A program made the position numbers and the translations under genes. The notes under the pieces are model-generated. The model saw only the letters and a program-made list of their open reading frames with translations. It had not been told where the DNA came from and made no database searches. 19,971 nt of DNA, from the NCBI GenBank assembly GCA_022360275.1, contig JAKSDC010000219.1:1-19971 (forward strand), given 5' to 3'. Shown piece by piece: positions 8,262 to 15,799 of this stretch (its first letter is position 1; the number at the start of each line of letters is the position of its first letter). This stretch comes from Chlorobiales bacterium (lineage in GTDB: Bacteria; Bacteroidota; Chlorobiia; Chlorobiales; Chlorobiaceae).

Positions 8262-8927
8262 ATGATGCAACGTTACCTCTCTGCACTTCTCTTTATTGCT
8301 CTTGCGTCTGTTTTTTTTGCAGACGCACTGGCAGATTACAAGGCTGTAAGAACTGCCAACCGGCATGTTGAAACCGGAAACCTTGCCGAGGCTGCCGTAC
8401 AGTACAGAAACGTTATCCAGCAGGAACCGGAAAGCCCTAACGGCATTGTCGCAGCCTTTAACCTCGGCAATACATTGTTCCTCGAAGGCCGCTTTGCACA
8501 GGCTGCCGTACATTTCAGGGAAATCGCCGACAATGCAGGGGTTCCTGAAGAATTAAGAGCGGACGCCCGTTTTAATGCAGGAAATGCTTTTGCCAAGCTC
8601 GCCATGACGACCGATGATGGCAGCGGACAGAAAAAAAAGCTGCTGAAAGCCGCACTGAGAGAGTACCGGGAAGTTCTCCTGATCTATCCCGATGACCCGG
8701 AAAGCAAAATCAATCATGAAATCATTCTGCGACTTTTAAAAAGACTCTCCTCCCTTCCGCAGACCGGCAAAAGCAGCGTTTCGAATGCAGAACGTTCCGG
8801 CCCTATTCAACACGAGATTGCGTCAAACATTCTCGAACGGGCTGCACAGGAGGAGCAAACGGCGTTACGAAACAGGTATCGCAATTCGTCACGGGTGAAA
8901 CAGGCAGGATCAAACAGAGACTGGTAA
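8262..8927 (+). CDS. Exported TPR-repeat protein, BatC/BatE-like
   Basis: 221 residues from the ATG at 8262. A signal peptide (hydrophobic core about 7-20, ending ADALA at 20-24) is followed by tetratricopeptide repeats covering about 27-170, with recognisable NxGNxLFLEGRF and FNAGNAF pieces. A polar tail follows that contains ILERAAQEEQ, reminiscent of the end of BatC-type proteins. TPR proteins of this size occur in Bat (aerotolerance-type) loci with MoxR, DUF58 and BatD, and such genes lie elsewhere in this window. The frame is open back to a GTG at 8211, but only the ATG at 8262 (or the adjacent one at 8265) gives a normal signal peptide. The radical SAM gene starts five bases after its stop. 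Confidence 0.72.
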   Translation: MMQRYLSALLFIALASVFFADALADYKAVRTANRHVETGNLAEAAVQYRNVIQQEPESPNGIVAAFNLGNTLFLEGRFAQAAVHFREIADNAGVPEELRADARFNAGNAFAKLAMTTDDGSGQKKKLLKAALREYREVLLIYPDDPESKINHEIILRLLKRLSSLPQTGKSSVSNAERSGPIQHEIASNILERAAQEEQTALRNRYRNSSRVKQAGSNRDW

Positions 8928-8932
8928 GGAAT

Positions 8933-10345
8933 ATGGACAACCGTAAAAGGGTGCTGCTGGTGTTCCTTGCCTCTGACAGTGGTGTCGACGGGGCCAGATC
9001 GCTCTTTGAACAACCGTCGAAAAACGGCGCAAAGGAATGGTTTGACAAAACAGTTCGCAACCTGATAAAACAAACCCAGTTTGCTGTCCCCCCTCTTGCT
9101 CTCATGATCCTTGCTTCTGTTGAAGTTGAGGGTGTCGAACAAACGATCTGTGACCTTCGCTTCGAAGAACTCCCGCTTGAGATACCGTGGGACCTGATCG
9201 GCATCAGCATTCAGACCGGCATGGCTTCGAAAGCATTCGACCTTGCCGACAACCTGAGAGCGAAAGGCTACACAGTTGCACTGGGCGGCGCTCACGTCAC
9301 GCTTTTTCCCGAAGCATGCCGCATCCATGCCGACATCCTTGTTCAAGGCGAAGCCGACGATATATGGAAAACCGTCCTCAAGGACCTCAAAAAAGGTGCC
9401 ACGAAAAAGCATTACATTCCCGAAGCGTTCCCCGATCTCTCACTGAGCCGTTCAGTCAAGTCCCGGCTGTTTGATAAAAAACGGTATTTCACGACAAACA
9501 TCATTCAGACCGGCAGGGGTTGCCCATACAGTTGTGATTTCTGCAACATCCATATTCTCAACGGCAACCGGCACAGGAGAAGAACCGTTGAGAGCGTGGT
9601 TGACGAGGTGCGCCGTTTCAGCCAAGACGACAAGAGGATATTTTTTTTCGTCGATGACTCCATCAACGCAAACGAAGAGTACGCACAGGAGCTTTTCAGC
9701 AGACTCGTTCCGCTGAACATCACCTGGTTCGGTCAGGCAACGACGACACTCGGCCAACAACCCCGGCTGCTTGAAACCTTTGCACAGTCGGGATGCCGTG
9801 CGCTGCTTGTCGGGATTGAAAGTATTGAACCTGCAAGCAGGGATACACATAACAAAACACAGAACCGCTCCACCGAGCTTGCAGAAGCGATCATCAACAT
9901 CCGCAAGGCCGGCATCAGCCTTTACGGAAGCTTCATATACGGTCTGGACGGCGATACGCTGGCAACACCGGCTGCAATCCTTGACTTCATACGCATGACA
10001 AAGCTCGACGTTCCCGGCATCAACATTCTGAGACCAAACCCGGGAACAAGGGTTTTCGAGCGCCTCAGAGAGGAAGGACGGCTGCTGTTCGACCCTGATG
10101 ACCTTTCGGCTTACCGGTATACCTTCGGACAGGAAATGCTCTACAAACCGAAACAGATCACCCTGTCCGATTTTATAGAAAGTTACTCAAAACTGACCGC
10201 CGAACTTTTTACGGTTACAAACTCCTTTTCAAGAGGTTTTTCCGCGCCGAGTGCAAAAACGGCCGTGCTGCTTTTCAATCTTTTCTATACCCATCTTTAC
10301 GCTCTTTCACGCCATGACCTGAAAAAACAGCTGCACCTGATCTGA
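8933..10345 (+). CDS. B12-binding-type radical SAM enzyme of unknown substrate
   Basis: 470 residues. The N-terminal half has a cobalamin-binding-type Rossmann domain with GGAHVTLFPEA and VQGEAD, lacking the DXHXXG cobalt-ligand motif, as is common in BchE-like enzymes. The radical SAM core follows, with C197, C201 and C204 in CPYSCDFC binding the 4Fe-4S cluster. Relatives methylate or cyclise unreactive carbons. In green sulfur bacteria this class includes BchE, BchQ and BchR of bacteriochlorophyll synthesis, but I cannot place this gene with any of them by eye. It is five bases downstream of the TPR gene, with AAGGA unusually close (two bases) to its ATG, implying coupled expression. The C-terminal ~100 residues are unassigned. 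Confidence 0.85.
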   Translation: MDNRKRVLLVFLASDSGVDGARSLFEQPSKNGAKEWFDKTVRNLIKQTQFAVPPLALMILASVEVEGVEQTICDLRFEELPLEIPWDLIGISIQTGMASKAFDLADNLRAKGYTVALGGAHVTLFPEACRIHADILVQGEADDIWKTVLKDLKKGATKKHYIPEAFPDLSLSRSVKSRLFDKKRYFTTNIIQTGRGCPYSCDFCNIHILNGNRHRRRTVESVVDEVRRFSQDDKRIFFFVDDSINANEEYAQELFSRLVPLNITWFGQATTTLGQQPRLLETFAQSGCRALLVGIESIEPASRDTHNKTQNRSTELAEAIINIRKAGISLYGSFIYGLDGDTLATPAAILDFIRMTKLDVPGINILRPNPGTRVFERLREEGRLLFDPDDLSAYRYTFGQEMLYKPKQITLSDFIESYSKLTAELFTVTNSFSRGFSAPSAKTAVLLFNLFYTHLYALSRHDLKKQLHLI

Positions 10346-10352
10346 TCATTTC

Positions 10353-10373
10353 AATGTATGCCAGCCATACATT
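10353..10373. terminator. Hairpin just after the radical SAM gene
   Basis: AATGTATG (10353-10360) pairs perfectly with CATACATT (10366-10373) around CCAGC. There is no T run after it, so as a Rho-independent terminator it is weak; it may protect the 3' end of the transcript. Confidence 0.35.
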
Positions 10374-10520
10374 CGTGCAGGAAAAACTCCCGATAATTAC
10401 CTTCTTTCAACTTTTTCAGCAATGGTTTGAATGTTTTTATCATGAACTTTTGTATTTTCTCTTCGTTGTTGTCAAAACATATCAACACTACTCACAACAC
10501 TACGAACGAAGGAGAACAAC

Positions 10521-10910
10521 ATGAAAAAAATCCTACCGGTAGCTGCTCTCTGCAGCATTTTCTTCATCGGATGCGGCGGTGGCGCCGAAAAACCAGCTGC
10601 AAAAGCTCCTGCTGAAGGCGGAGCTGCAAGTGAGCTTGTCAGCGGTTATGACCTCGCAAACGGTAAAGAGGTCTACGACGCAAACTGTGCGAGCTGTCAC
10701 GACGAAGGGGTTCTCAAGTCGCCGAAAACCGGTGAAGTTTCTGCATGGACAGCACGTATCGATCAGGGCATGGACACTCTGATCCAGAAATCAATCGACG
10801 GTTATGTCGCTGAAGGCAACATGCCGGCAAAAGGCGGTAACGATGCTCTTACCGATGAGGAAGTAGCTAATGCCGTTGCTTACATGGTAAACGAAAGTGT
10901 TGCAAAGTAA
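10521..10910 (+). CDS. Class I c-type cytochrome, predicted lipoprotein (c-555-like)
   Basis: 129 residues. The N-terminus MKK, a hydrophobic core and FIGC18 form a lipoprotein signal; phenylalanine at -3 is tolerated but not ideal. An Ala/Pro/Gly-rich linker of about 20 residues tethers a single heme domain with C56-AS-C59-H60 and the likely axial methionine M101 in NMPAKGG, as in the small c-555 cytochromes of green sulfur bacteria. Anchored to a membrane facing the periplasm, it would carry electrons between donors and the photosynthetic reaction centre. A strong ribosome site (AAGGAG) precedes the ATG. The next gene is a soluble paralogue, with a strong hairpin between the two. The heme domain is complete. 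Confidence 0.9.
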   Translation: MKKILPVAALCSIFFIGCGGGAEKPAAKAPAEGGAASELVSGYDLANGKEVYDANCASCHDEGVLKSPKTGEVSAWTARIDQGMDTLIQKSIDGYVAEGNMPAKGGNDALTDEEVANAVAYMVNESVAK

Positions 10911-10929
10911 GCTGTTATTAGATATATCG

Positions 10930-10964
10930 AACAAATCGGGCGCTGAAAAGGCGCCCGATTTGTT
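10930..10964. terminator. Strong hairpin between the two cytochrome genes
   Basis: A perfect 14-base stem, with left arm 10930-10943 (core CGGGCGC) and right arm 10951-10964, closes around the loop TGAAAAG. Only TGTTTAG follows, so the T tract is poor. It may terminate part of the transcripts or stabilise the first message, giving the two cytochromes different expression levels. Confidence 0.75.
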
Positions 10965-11009
10965 TAGCATTTGCCTTTAGTAACTTTCCAACGTTGTAAG
11001 GAGAAAAAC

Positions 11010-11366
11010 ATGGGACGAATAATTTCAACTCTCGCCCTTTCGGCTGTTTGCATTCTTTCTTTCGGCCTCGATGCACGAGCCGGAGTCACCGCTGCAGACA
11101 TAGCCAAATACGATCTTGCAAGCGGCGAGTCGGTTTATAACAAAAGCTGTGCAGCATGTCATACAAGCGGCATCTTGAAAGCACCGAAAACAGGAGTAAA
11201 GGCAGATTGGACTGCGCGTCTTGGGCAGGGAATGAATACACTTGTCAAGAAATCAATCGACGGTTATACCGCCGAAGGAAACATGCCGGCAAAAGGAGGT
11301 GATGCAGAGCTTACCGACAAGCAGGTAGGCGATGCTGTTGCTTACATGGTCAAGCAGGTACTCTAA
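11010..11366 (+). CDS. Soluble periplasmic cytochrome c-555-like protein
   Basis: 118 residues from the ATG at 11010, which has AAGGAG eight bases upstream. A classical signal peptide (cleavage after ARA, about residue 24) leads to a single class I heme domain with C47-AA-C50-H51 and the axial methionine M92 in NMPAKGG. It closely matches the upstream lipoprotein cytochrome: blocks such as KSIDGY, AEGNMPAKGG and AVAYMV are identical, which marks a tandem duplication. c-555 cytochromes are the mobile carriers that deliver electrons from sulfur oxidation and quinol oxidation to the reaction centre in green sulfur bacteria. The precise partner here is inferred. Confidence 0.92.
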   Translation: MGRIISTLALSAVCILSFGLDARAGVTAADIAKYDLASGESVYNKSCAACHTSGILKAPKTGVKADWTARLGQGMNTLVKKSIDGYTAEGNMPAKGGDAELTDKQVGDAVAYMVKQVL

Positions 11367-11404
11367 GGCACCTCTATTTTTTTCTTTCGGATACCCTCAT
11401 TCGC

Positions 11405-11437
11405 GGCGGGCATGTTCCCAGAACAACCCGCCTTTTT
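11405..11437 (+). terminator. Terminator after the cytochrome pair
   Basis: GGCGGG (11405-11410) pairs with CCCGCC (11427-11432), with a second inner stem GTTC/GAAC (11414-11417 with 11421-11424), followed by TTTTTATTTT. It is a good Rho-independent terminator for the plus strand. It runs right up to the stop codon of the converging transporter gene at 11436. Confidence 0.75.
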
Positions 11438-12371
11438 ATTTTCTTTCTTCTCTCTCGCGGGAGGAAGAGGTCTTGACAGCCCAGTACTTCGCCAGCACAA
11501 TCCCTGAAAGGTTATGCCAGAGGCTGAACAATGCTCCAGGCAACGCACTAAGGGGCTGAAAAAACTGGTTGGCCAACGCTACGCCAAGTCCTGAATTCTG
11601 CATGCCGATCTCTATCGCAACAGTACGGCAGTCTACACGGCTGCAGGACGATAACCGGGCCACGCCATACCCGGCAGCAAGTCCAAAAAGATTATGCAGA
11701 ACGACAGCCGCAATGACAGTAACCGGAAAAGCCATCACCTTGTCTGCGTTGAGTGCCATAACACAAGCGATGATCAATGTTATCGATACAATCGACAGAC
11801 CGGGCAGCACACCACTGTAACGGGCCACAAAACCGCTGAAAAAATGCCTTACCATCAGTCCCGCGGCAAGCGGGACTGCAACAATCTGAAAAACCGACAA
11901 AAACAGTGAAGCAAAGGAAAGGTCGATTGATCTGCTCAACAGCAGGAAAATGATTCCCGGGGTGAGCAGCGGGGCAAGCATGGTTGAAAACATGGTCATG
12001 GTCACGGAAAGAGCAACGTTCCCCCGTGCAAGGTAGACGATGACATTGGACGCGGTCCCTCCCGGACAGCTCCCGACAAGCACCATACCGATCATCGCCT
12101 CCTCGGGGAGCGAGAGCAGACTGCTGATCGCCACACCAAGCCCCGGCATGACGGTAAACTGAACCAATGCGGCAAGAAACACAATGCGCCTTTTTTTCCA
12201 GACATCCCTGAAATCGTCCAGCCGGATAGTCGTCCCCATCCCGAACATGATGAGTCCAAGCAGGAAAGGTATGAACGGCTTGATCCAAAGAAACATGACA
12301 GGAAATGCAAGGGCAATGATCGAAGCCCCTGCGGCTATGGCAAGAAAATGACGATTCAATATGGCCATCAT
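11436..12371 (-). CDS. Bile acid:sodium symporter (BASS) family transporter
   Basis: 311 residues with about nine hydrophobic segments, the size and layout of bacterial BASS/ASBT-type transporters. Two family signatures are present: GSCPGGTASNV near residue 103, and EIGMQNSGLGVALA near 250, the crossover regions that form the sodium and substrate sites. Bacterial members usually import small organic anions, such as pantoate or other carboxylates, with Na+; the substrate here is unknown. Two ATGs (12371, 12368) could start it and neither has a clear ribosome site. The gene converges with the cytochromes and diverges from proC, so it is likely a single-gene unit. A Na+-coupled carrier fits a cell that also has the Na+ pump NQR. 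Confidence 0.9.
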   Translation of the reverse strand: MMAILNRHFLAIAAGASIIALAFPVMFLWIKPFIPFLLGLIMFGMGTTIRLDDFRDVWKKRRIVFLAALVQFTVMPGLGVAISSLLSLPEEAMIGMVLVGSCPGGTASNVIVYLARGNVALSVTMTMFSTMLAPLLTPGIIFLLLSRSIDLSFASLFLSVFQIVAVPLAAGLMVRHFFSGFVARYSGVLPGLSIVSITLIIACVMALNADKVMAFPVTVIAAVVLHNLFGLAAGYGVARLSSCSRVDCRTVAIEIGMQNSGLGVALANQFFQPLSALPGALFSLWHNLSGIVLAKYWAVKTSSSREREERK

Positions 12372-12600
12372 GCTTGAATTACCGGGATTATTTTTTGCAA
12401 AACTATGACTACTCTATGCCTGAACTCATGTAATGTATGGTTCTTCGCAAAAAAACACGCTTTCGGACAGCACCTCCATCAACCGGTGCCGCAAATGGTT
12501 CGGTGAAATAGTGAAATCTCCGCGCCGTTTGTATCTTCTATAATCCTTCTGCTCATGCCGGCAGTACTTGTTTTCAAACTGCGTTTCAAATACAGAGCAC

Positions 12601-13401
12601 ATGAACAAAACATCCATCGGCTTTATCGGAACAGGAAGAATAGCACGAGCCCTCATTGCAGGGCTTGCACGCAGCAGCCACAACGAACTTTCAGGATACG
12701 ACAAAAACCCTGCCGCAACTGAAGCGCTCAGCACTGAGTTTGGTATTTCACGCAAAAGCTCCGTGAGCGAACTGGCACAATCAGCCGATAGCATCGTCCT
12801 CGCGGTAAAGCCTTATCAGATAGAAGAAGTGCTCCATGAACTGCAAAAGGATCTCCGTACCGATCAGCTCCTCATAAGCGTCGCCGCAGGCATCACCTCG
12901 GAGTTTATACGAACGCACTCACACGAGGGCGCACACGTCATCCGTGTGATGCCCAACACACCTGCATTTGTAGGAGAAGCCATGACGGTGATCAGCGGGG
13001 GAAAGTTTGCAACCGCCGAAGATATCGCACAGGCAAAAAAAATCTTCAGCGCAATCGGCAGGGTGCTGGTACTGGATGAAAAACAGATGGATGCGGCTAC
13101 AGCCGTTTCAGGAAGCGGACCAGCCTATATGTTTTATATTATCGCGTCTATGGCGGAAGGAGGAATACAGTGCGGCCTTTCGGAAGAAGAAGCCTTGACG
13201 CTCAGTGCGCAAACCATGCTCGGTGCGGCAAAACTGGTGTTCGAGAGCGGAAAAAAACCTGCCGACCTTATAAAAGAGGTTACCACACCGGGAGGCACCA
13301 CCGAAGCCGGACTGAAACGGATGGATGACCACAATGTCCGTCAGGCAATGATCGATACCGTAAAAGCAGCCGCAGAGCGGTCTGTCGAACTGAAAAAATA
13401 A
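12601..13401 (+). CDS. proC: Pyrroline-5-carboxylate reductase
   Basis: 266 residues. The N-terminal NAD(P)-binding fold starts with GFIGTGRIARALI. The middle has VMPNTPAFVGE. The C-terminal dimerisation domain carries SGSGPAYMF and the family signature TTPGGTTEAGLK. The enzyme reduces pyrroline-5-carboxylate to proline with NAD(P)H in the cytoplasm, the last step of proline synthesis. I chose the ATG at 12601 because the Rossmann strand begins right after it; the ribosome site is weak. The BatD-like gene follows eight bases after its stop, so the two are probably on one transcript, although they share no evident function. Confidence 0.96.
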   Translation: MNKTSIGFIGTGRIARALIAGLARSSHNELSGYDKNPAATEALSTEFGISRKSSVSELAQSADSIVLAVKPYQIEEVLHELQKDLRTDQLLISVAAGITSEFIRTHSHEGAHVIRVMPNTPAFVGEAMTVISGGKFATAEDIAQAKKIFSAIGRVLVLDEKQMDAATAVSGSGPAYMFYIIASMAEGGIQCGLSEEEALTLSAQTMLGAAKLVFESGKKPADLIKEVTTPGGTTEAGLKRMDDHNVRQAMIDTVKAAAERSVELKK

Positions 13402-13408
13402 TCTGGCA

Positions 13409-14701
13409 GTGAAACCAGTGGCACACCGGATAGCCTTTTTCCTGCTGCTGCTCTGCATCACCCGAACCGTTTCGGTTTCCACAGCCGGGAACACTGAGAG
13501 TACAGAAAAAGAACTGTTTCTCACCGCGCATATCAGCAAGAAAAAACCTTACGCAGGGGAAACAGTAGAGCTCACCTATACCCTTTTTTTCAACGGAATC
13601 GCTCCACAAATCCTGGATACCGGCCAGCCTGTTCATGAGGGCATAGCGGCTGAAGAGAGCACTCCGCAGAAGTTGATAGCAAGCCAACCGGAGCACATTG
13701 GCGATACATTCTACAGAAGCGCCGTCATCAAACGGATGACGCTGGTTCCCTTGCGACCCGGCAGGGTAAGCATAACCGGATACCGGGTCTTGTGCATTAT
13801 ACCGAAAGATCTATCCATAGACTCCGATCCGAAAACCGACGACTCCCTGACACTTGCGGCCCCACGCATAGATTTAGATGTCATCCCGCTGCCCGAACCG
13901 CAACCTGCAGGTTTCGGAGGAGCCGTGGGCACATTCACCGCTGAAGTGTTTGCATACAGGGACAGCATCCCGGAAGGTTCCCTTCTGAAACTGACGGCAT
14001 CCATAACCGGGAAAGGCAGTTTTCTCACTTTTCCGGTCATTCCCTTGTCACTGCCCGAAGGCTTTACCGGGTTGGAGGCAACAACCTCAAAAACGGTTGA
14101 GAGCAAACCAGGGCCGTTTTTCGGAAGCCTGAAGAAAACAATTACGCTGAAAGCGGAAAAACCGGGAACTTACACTTTTTCACCGCTTTCGTTCAGTGCG
14201 TTCGATCCCGAAAGAAAAACCTATGCCACGGTTCGGTCAAACACGCTTACCCTGACCGTAGTGCCTGCGCAAGAAAGCATGCCGACACCACCATTGGAGG
14301 AGATTCCTCAGGACAGGCAAACAAACCCACTTTACCGGCTGCTTTTCGCCCTGCCTTTCGCGCTCATTGCCGCGCTGCTGTATCTGTTGCTGAAAAAAAG
14401 ATCAAAGAGCAACCCAACCCCTGAAGCCGCCCGGTCACCACAGGAACTTCGTAAGCAGCTCTTTACAGCAATAGAGCTGTCCTGCGGTTTCGAACCGGAA
14501 AAGCACACGAGAAGTGAGTTGGCAGACGTGCTGAAAAAACAGGAGATCGATGAGGACGATTTGAGGAAACTGCTTGCCGTGCTCGACGAATTCGACCGGC
14601 TGGAGTTCGCGCCGGGCGAACCGGACAAGGATGAGTTCGAAAACCTCCGGCAGGAATGCGCAACCCTTTATGCTATCTTACGCTCCCGACCTTCCAGATA
14701 G
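13409..14701 (+). CDS. BatD-like membrane protein
   Basis: 430 residues with a GTG start; another GTG at 13418 would work as well and neither has a good ribosome site. A signal peptide (core about 8-20) is followed by two or three tandem beta-sandwich domains (about 35-295). These include the BatD repeat pattern (VGTFTAEV then LLKLTASITGKGSF) near residues 170-205. A membrane helix lies at about 311-330, then a cytoplasmic helical tail of about 100 residues. BatD proteins are periplasm-facing partners in Bat loci, linked to oxygen or stress tolerance in some species. The BatA/BatB partners are absent nearby; it sits instead behind proC. Its last 29 bases overlap the convergent moaE remnant. 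Confidence 0.78.
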   Translation: MKPVAHRIAFFLLLLCITRTVSVSTAGNTESTEKELFLTAHISKKKPYAGETVELTYTLFFNGIAPQILDTGQPVHEGIAAEESTPQKLIASQPEHIGDTFYRSAVIKRMTLVPLRPGRVSITGYRVLCIIPKDLSIDSDPKTDDSLTLAAPRIDLDVIPLPEPQPAGFGGAVGTFTAEVFAYRDSIPEGSLLKLTASITGKGSFLTFPVIPLSLPEGFTGLEATTSKTVESKPGPFFGSLKKTITLKAEKPGTYTFSPLSFSAFDPERKTYATVRSNTLTLTVVPAQESMPTPPLEEIPQDRQTNPLYRLLFALPFALIAALLYLLLKKRSKSNPTPEAARSPQELRKQLFTAIELSCGFEPEKHTRSELADVLKKQEIDEDDLRKLLAVLDEFDRLEFAPGEPDKDEFENLRQECATLYAILRSRPSR

Positions 14702-14924
14702 GCACAAATCTTTTCAGTTCATCCATGAACCAACCCACGGCCAGGAAAGCTTCCTGCCGGTGCATTGAGCGAACAAGCACAACAATCGCGGCCTCCCCCA
14801 CGGGAATGGTTCCGACACGGTGGACACAGTGCATGCAGCGGGACGTCACCGAAATCCGCACGTAATCAACCTGCCGGTTGTAACGATCGACCTATTGAGA
14901 GGTGTTTTCACCAGCGTTATCCAT
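14673..14924 (-). pseudogene. moaE: Truncated moaE remnant (molybdopterin synthase large subunit)
   Basis: From 14861 downstream the minus strand encodes a clear MoaE C-terminal half: HRVGTIPVGEAAIVV, then SMHRQEAF and FMDELKRFVPIWK. The last of these keeps both lysines of the family's active-site region. Upstream, an ATG at 14924 begins MDNAGENTSQ and hits an in-frame TAG. Only about 84 codons lie between this ATG and the final TAG, against roughly 140-150 in intact MoaE, and I see no MoaE-like middle in any frame. The middle (with the usual VRNHN region) therefore appears deleted. Its ATG overlaps the glycerophosphodiesterase stop (ATGGATAA), so the ancestral gene was likely coupled to it. 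MoaE with MoaD inserts sulfur into precursor Z of molybdenum cofactor; this copy should not work. Confidence 0.75.
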
Positions 14925-15753
14925 GCCGTACCTCCAGTGCACGTTCAGGGTAATCGGTAATAATACCATCAACACCCATCCCGGCAAGAGCGTTCATTGC
15001 CCGGGGTGAATTTACCGTCCAGGGAACGATACTGATTTGCCGTTCATGCAGCATCTCTACAAGGTTCCTGTCCACCATCGAATAAAAGGGGTTGAGATAA
15101 TCGGGCCTGAAACCGAGCCGGTTGAGTTCGGCTTCCGGGCTCTGCCCTCTCCCGACCAGCAGCCCGAGACTGAACAACGGCGAAATTTTTCTTGCCTCCT
15201 TGAGAATACGGGCATCGAACGACTGCAGCCTCACACGCGAAGCAGCAACACCCGACGCCTCGATAAGCGCGGTGACAATCTCGGCATACTCACGGGGACA
15301 AGGGTGCAGGATACCATCCCCTTCCGTCTTTGACTTCACCTCAAGGTTGTAGATCATTCGGCTTTCGGGCCGCAGTTTATCACAATGCTGCTCCACCAGA
15401 TTGAAGACGTCATCGAGCAATGGCTTCGCTGCCTGAATTGCTTGCTGACCGGGAAAAGCTGCAGAGACCCGTCCGCAATCAAAGCGGACAATATCGGCGT
15501 ACTTCATGGCATACAGCAGATACTGCGCTTCATCCTTTTTTACCAGCACCCTGCCGTCCGGCGCAGTGCACAACCCCGCCTGCATATATGGATCATGGGA
15601 AACAACTACCCGGTTATCTCCGGAAATACAGAGATCAAGCTCGATTGCATCAGCTCCCAGCTCAACTGCTTTCAGGAATGCTTCAATGGTGTTTTCCGGA
15701 AAAAACGAACGGGCACCGCGATGAGCATGTATTTCAAGGAAATGCCTCAACAT
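14917..15753 (-). CDS. Glycerophosphodiester phosphodiesterase
   Basis: 278 residues of GDPD (UgpQ/GlpQ-like) type. The catalytic and metal residues are present: H11-R-G at the N-terminus, PENT at 19-22, E38 and D40 in ELDL, H53 in SHDP, and a later EVKSK with the third acidic ligand. It hydrolyses deacylated phospholipids to glycerol-3-phosphate and an alcohol. There is no signal peptide, so it acts in the cytoplasm. The start ATG (15753) directly follows a terminator-like hairpin; the only likely ribosome site, GGAG nine bases upstream, lies in that hairpin. The stop overlaps the start of the moaE remnant. Confidence 0.93.
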   Translation of the reverse strand: MLRHFLEIHAHRGARSFFPENTIEAFLKAVELGADAIELDLCISGDNRVVVSHDPYMQAGLCTAPDGRVLVKKDEAQYLLYAMKYADIVRFDCGRVSAAFPGQQAIQAAKPLLDDVFNLVEQHCDKLRPESRMIYNLEVKSKTEGDGILHPCPREYAEIVTALIEASGVAASRVRLQSFDARILKEARKISPLFSLGLLVGRGQSPEAELNRLGFRPDYLNPFYSMVDRNLVEMLHERQISIVPWTVNSPRAMNALAGMGVDGIITDYPERALEVRHG

Positions 15754-15758
15754 AAAAA

Positions 15759-15775
15759 GGGGCTCCGTGAGCCCC
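15759..15775 (-). terminator. Terminator hairpin abutting the glycerophosphodiesterase start
   Basis: On the minus strand GGGGCTC pairs with GAGCCCC around ACG, and TTTTT follows directly, then the ATG of the next gene. It should end transcription of the RsbRD-like gene. The same hairpin contains GGAG at the right distance to be the ribosome site of the next gene, so folding would hide it. Confidence 0.8.
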
Positions 15776-15799
15776 TGAAATGATGGTATCGAAAACAGA

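Noticed and set aside
8807..9412. Minus-strand open frame of about 200 codons across the TPR/radical SAM junction
   Set aside because: It lies opposite two well-supported genes and shows no recognisable domain.
12433..12543. 36-codon plus-strand frame upstream of proC
   Set aside because: It has no ribosome site and no recognisable pattern; the 12372-12600 gap is better read as a divergent promoter region.
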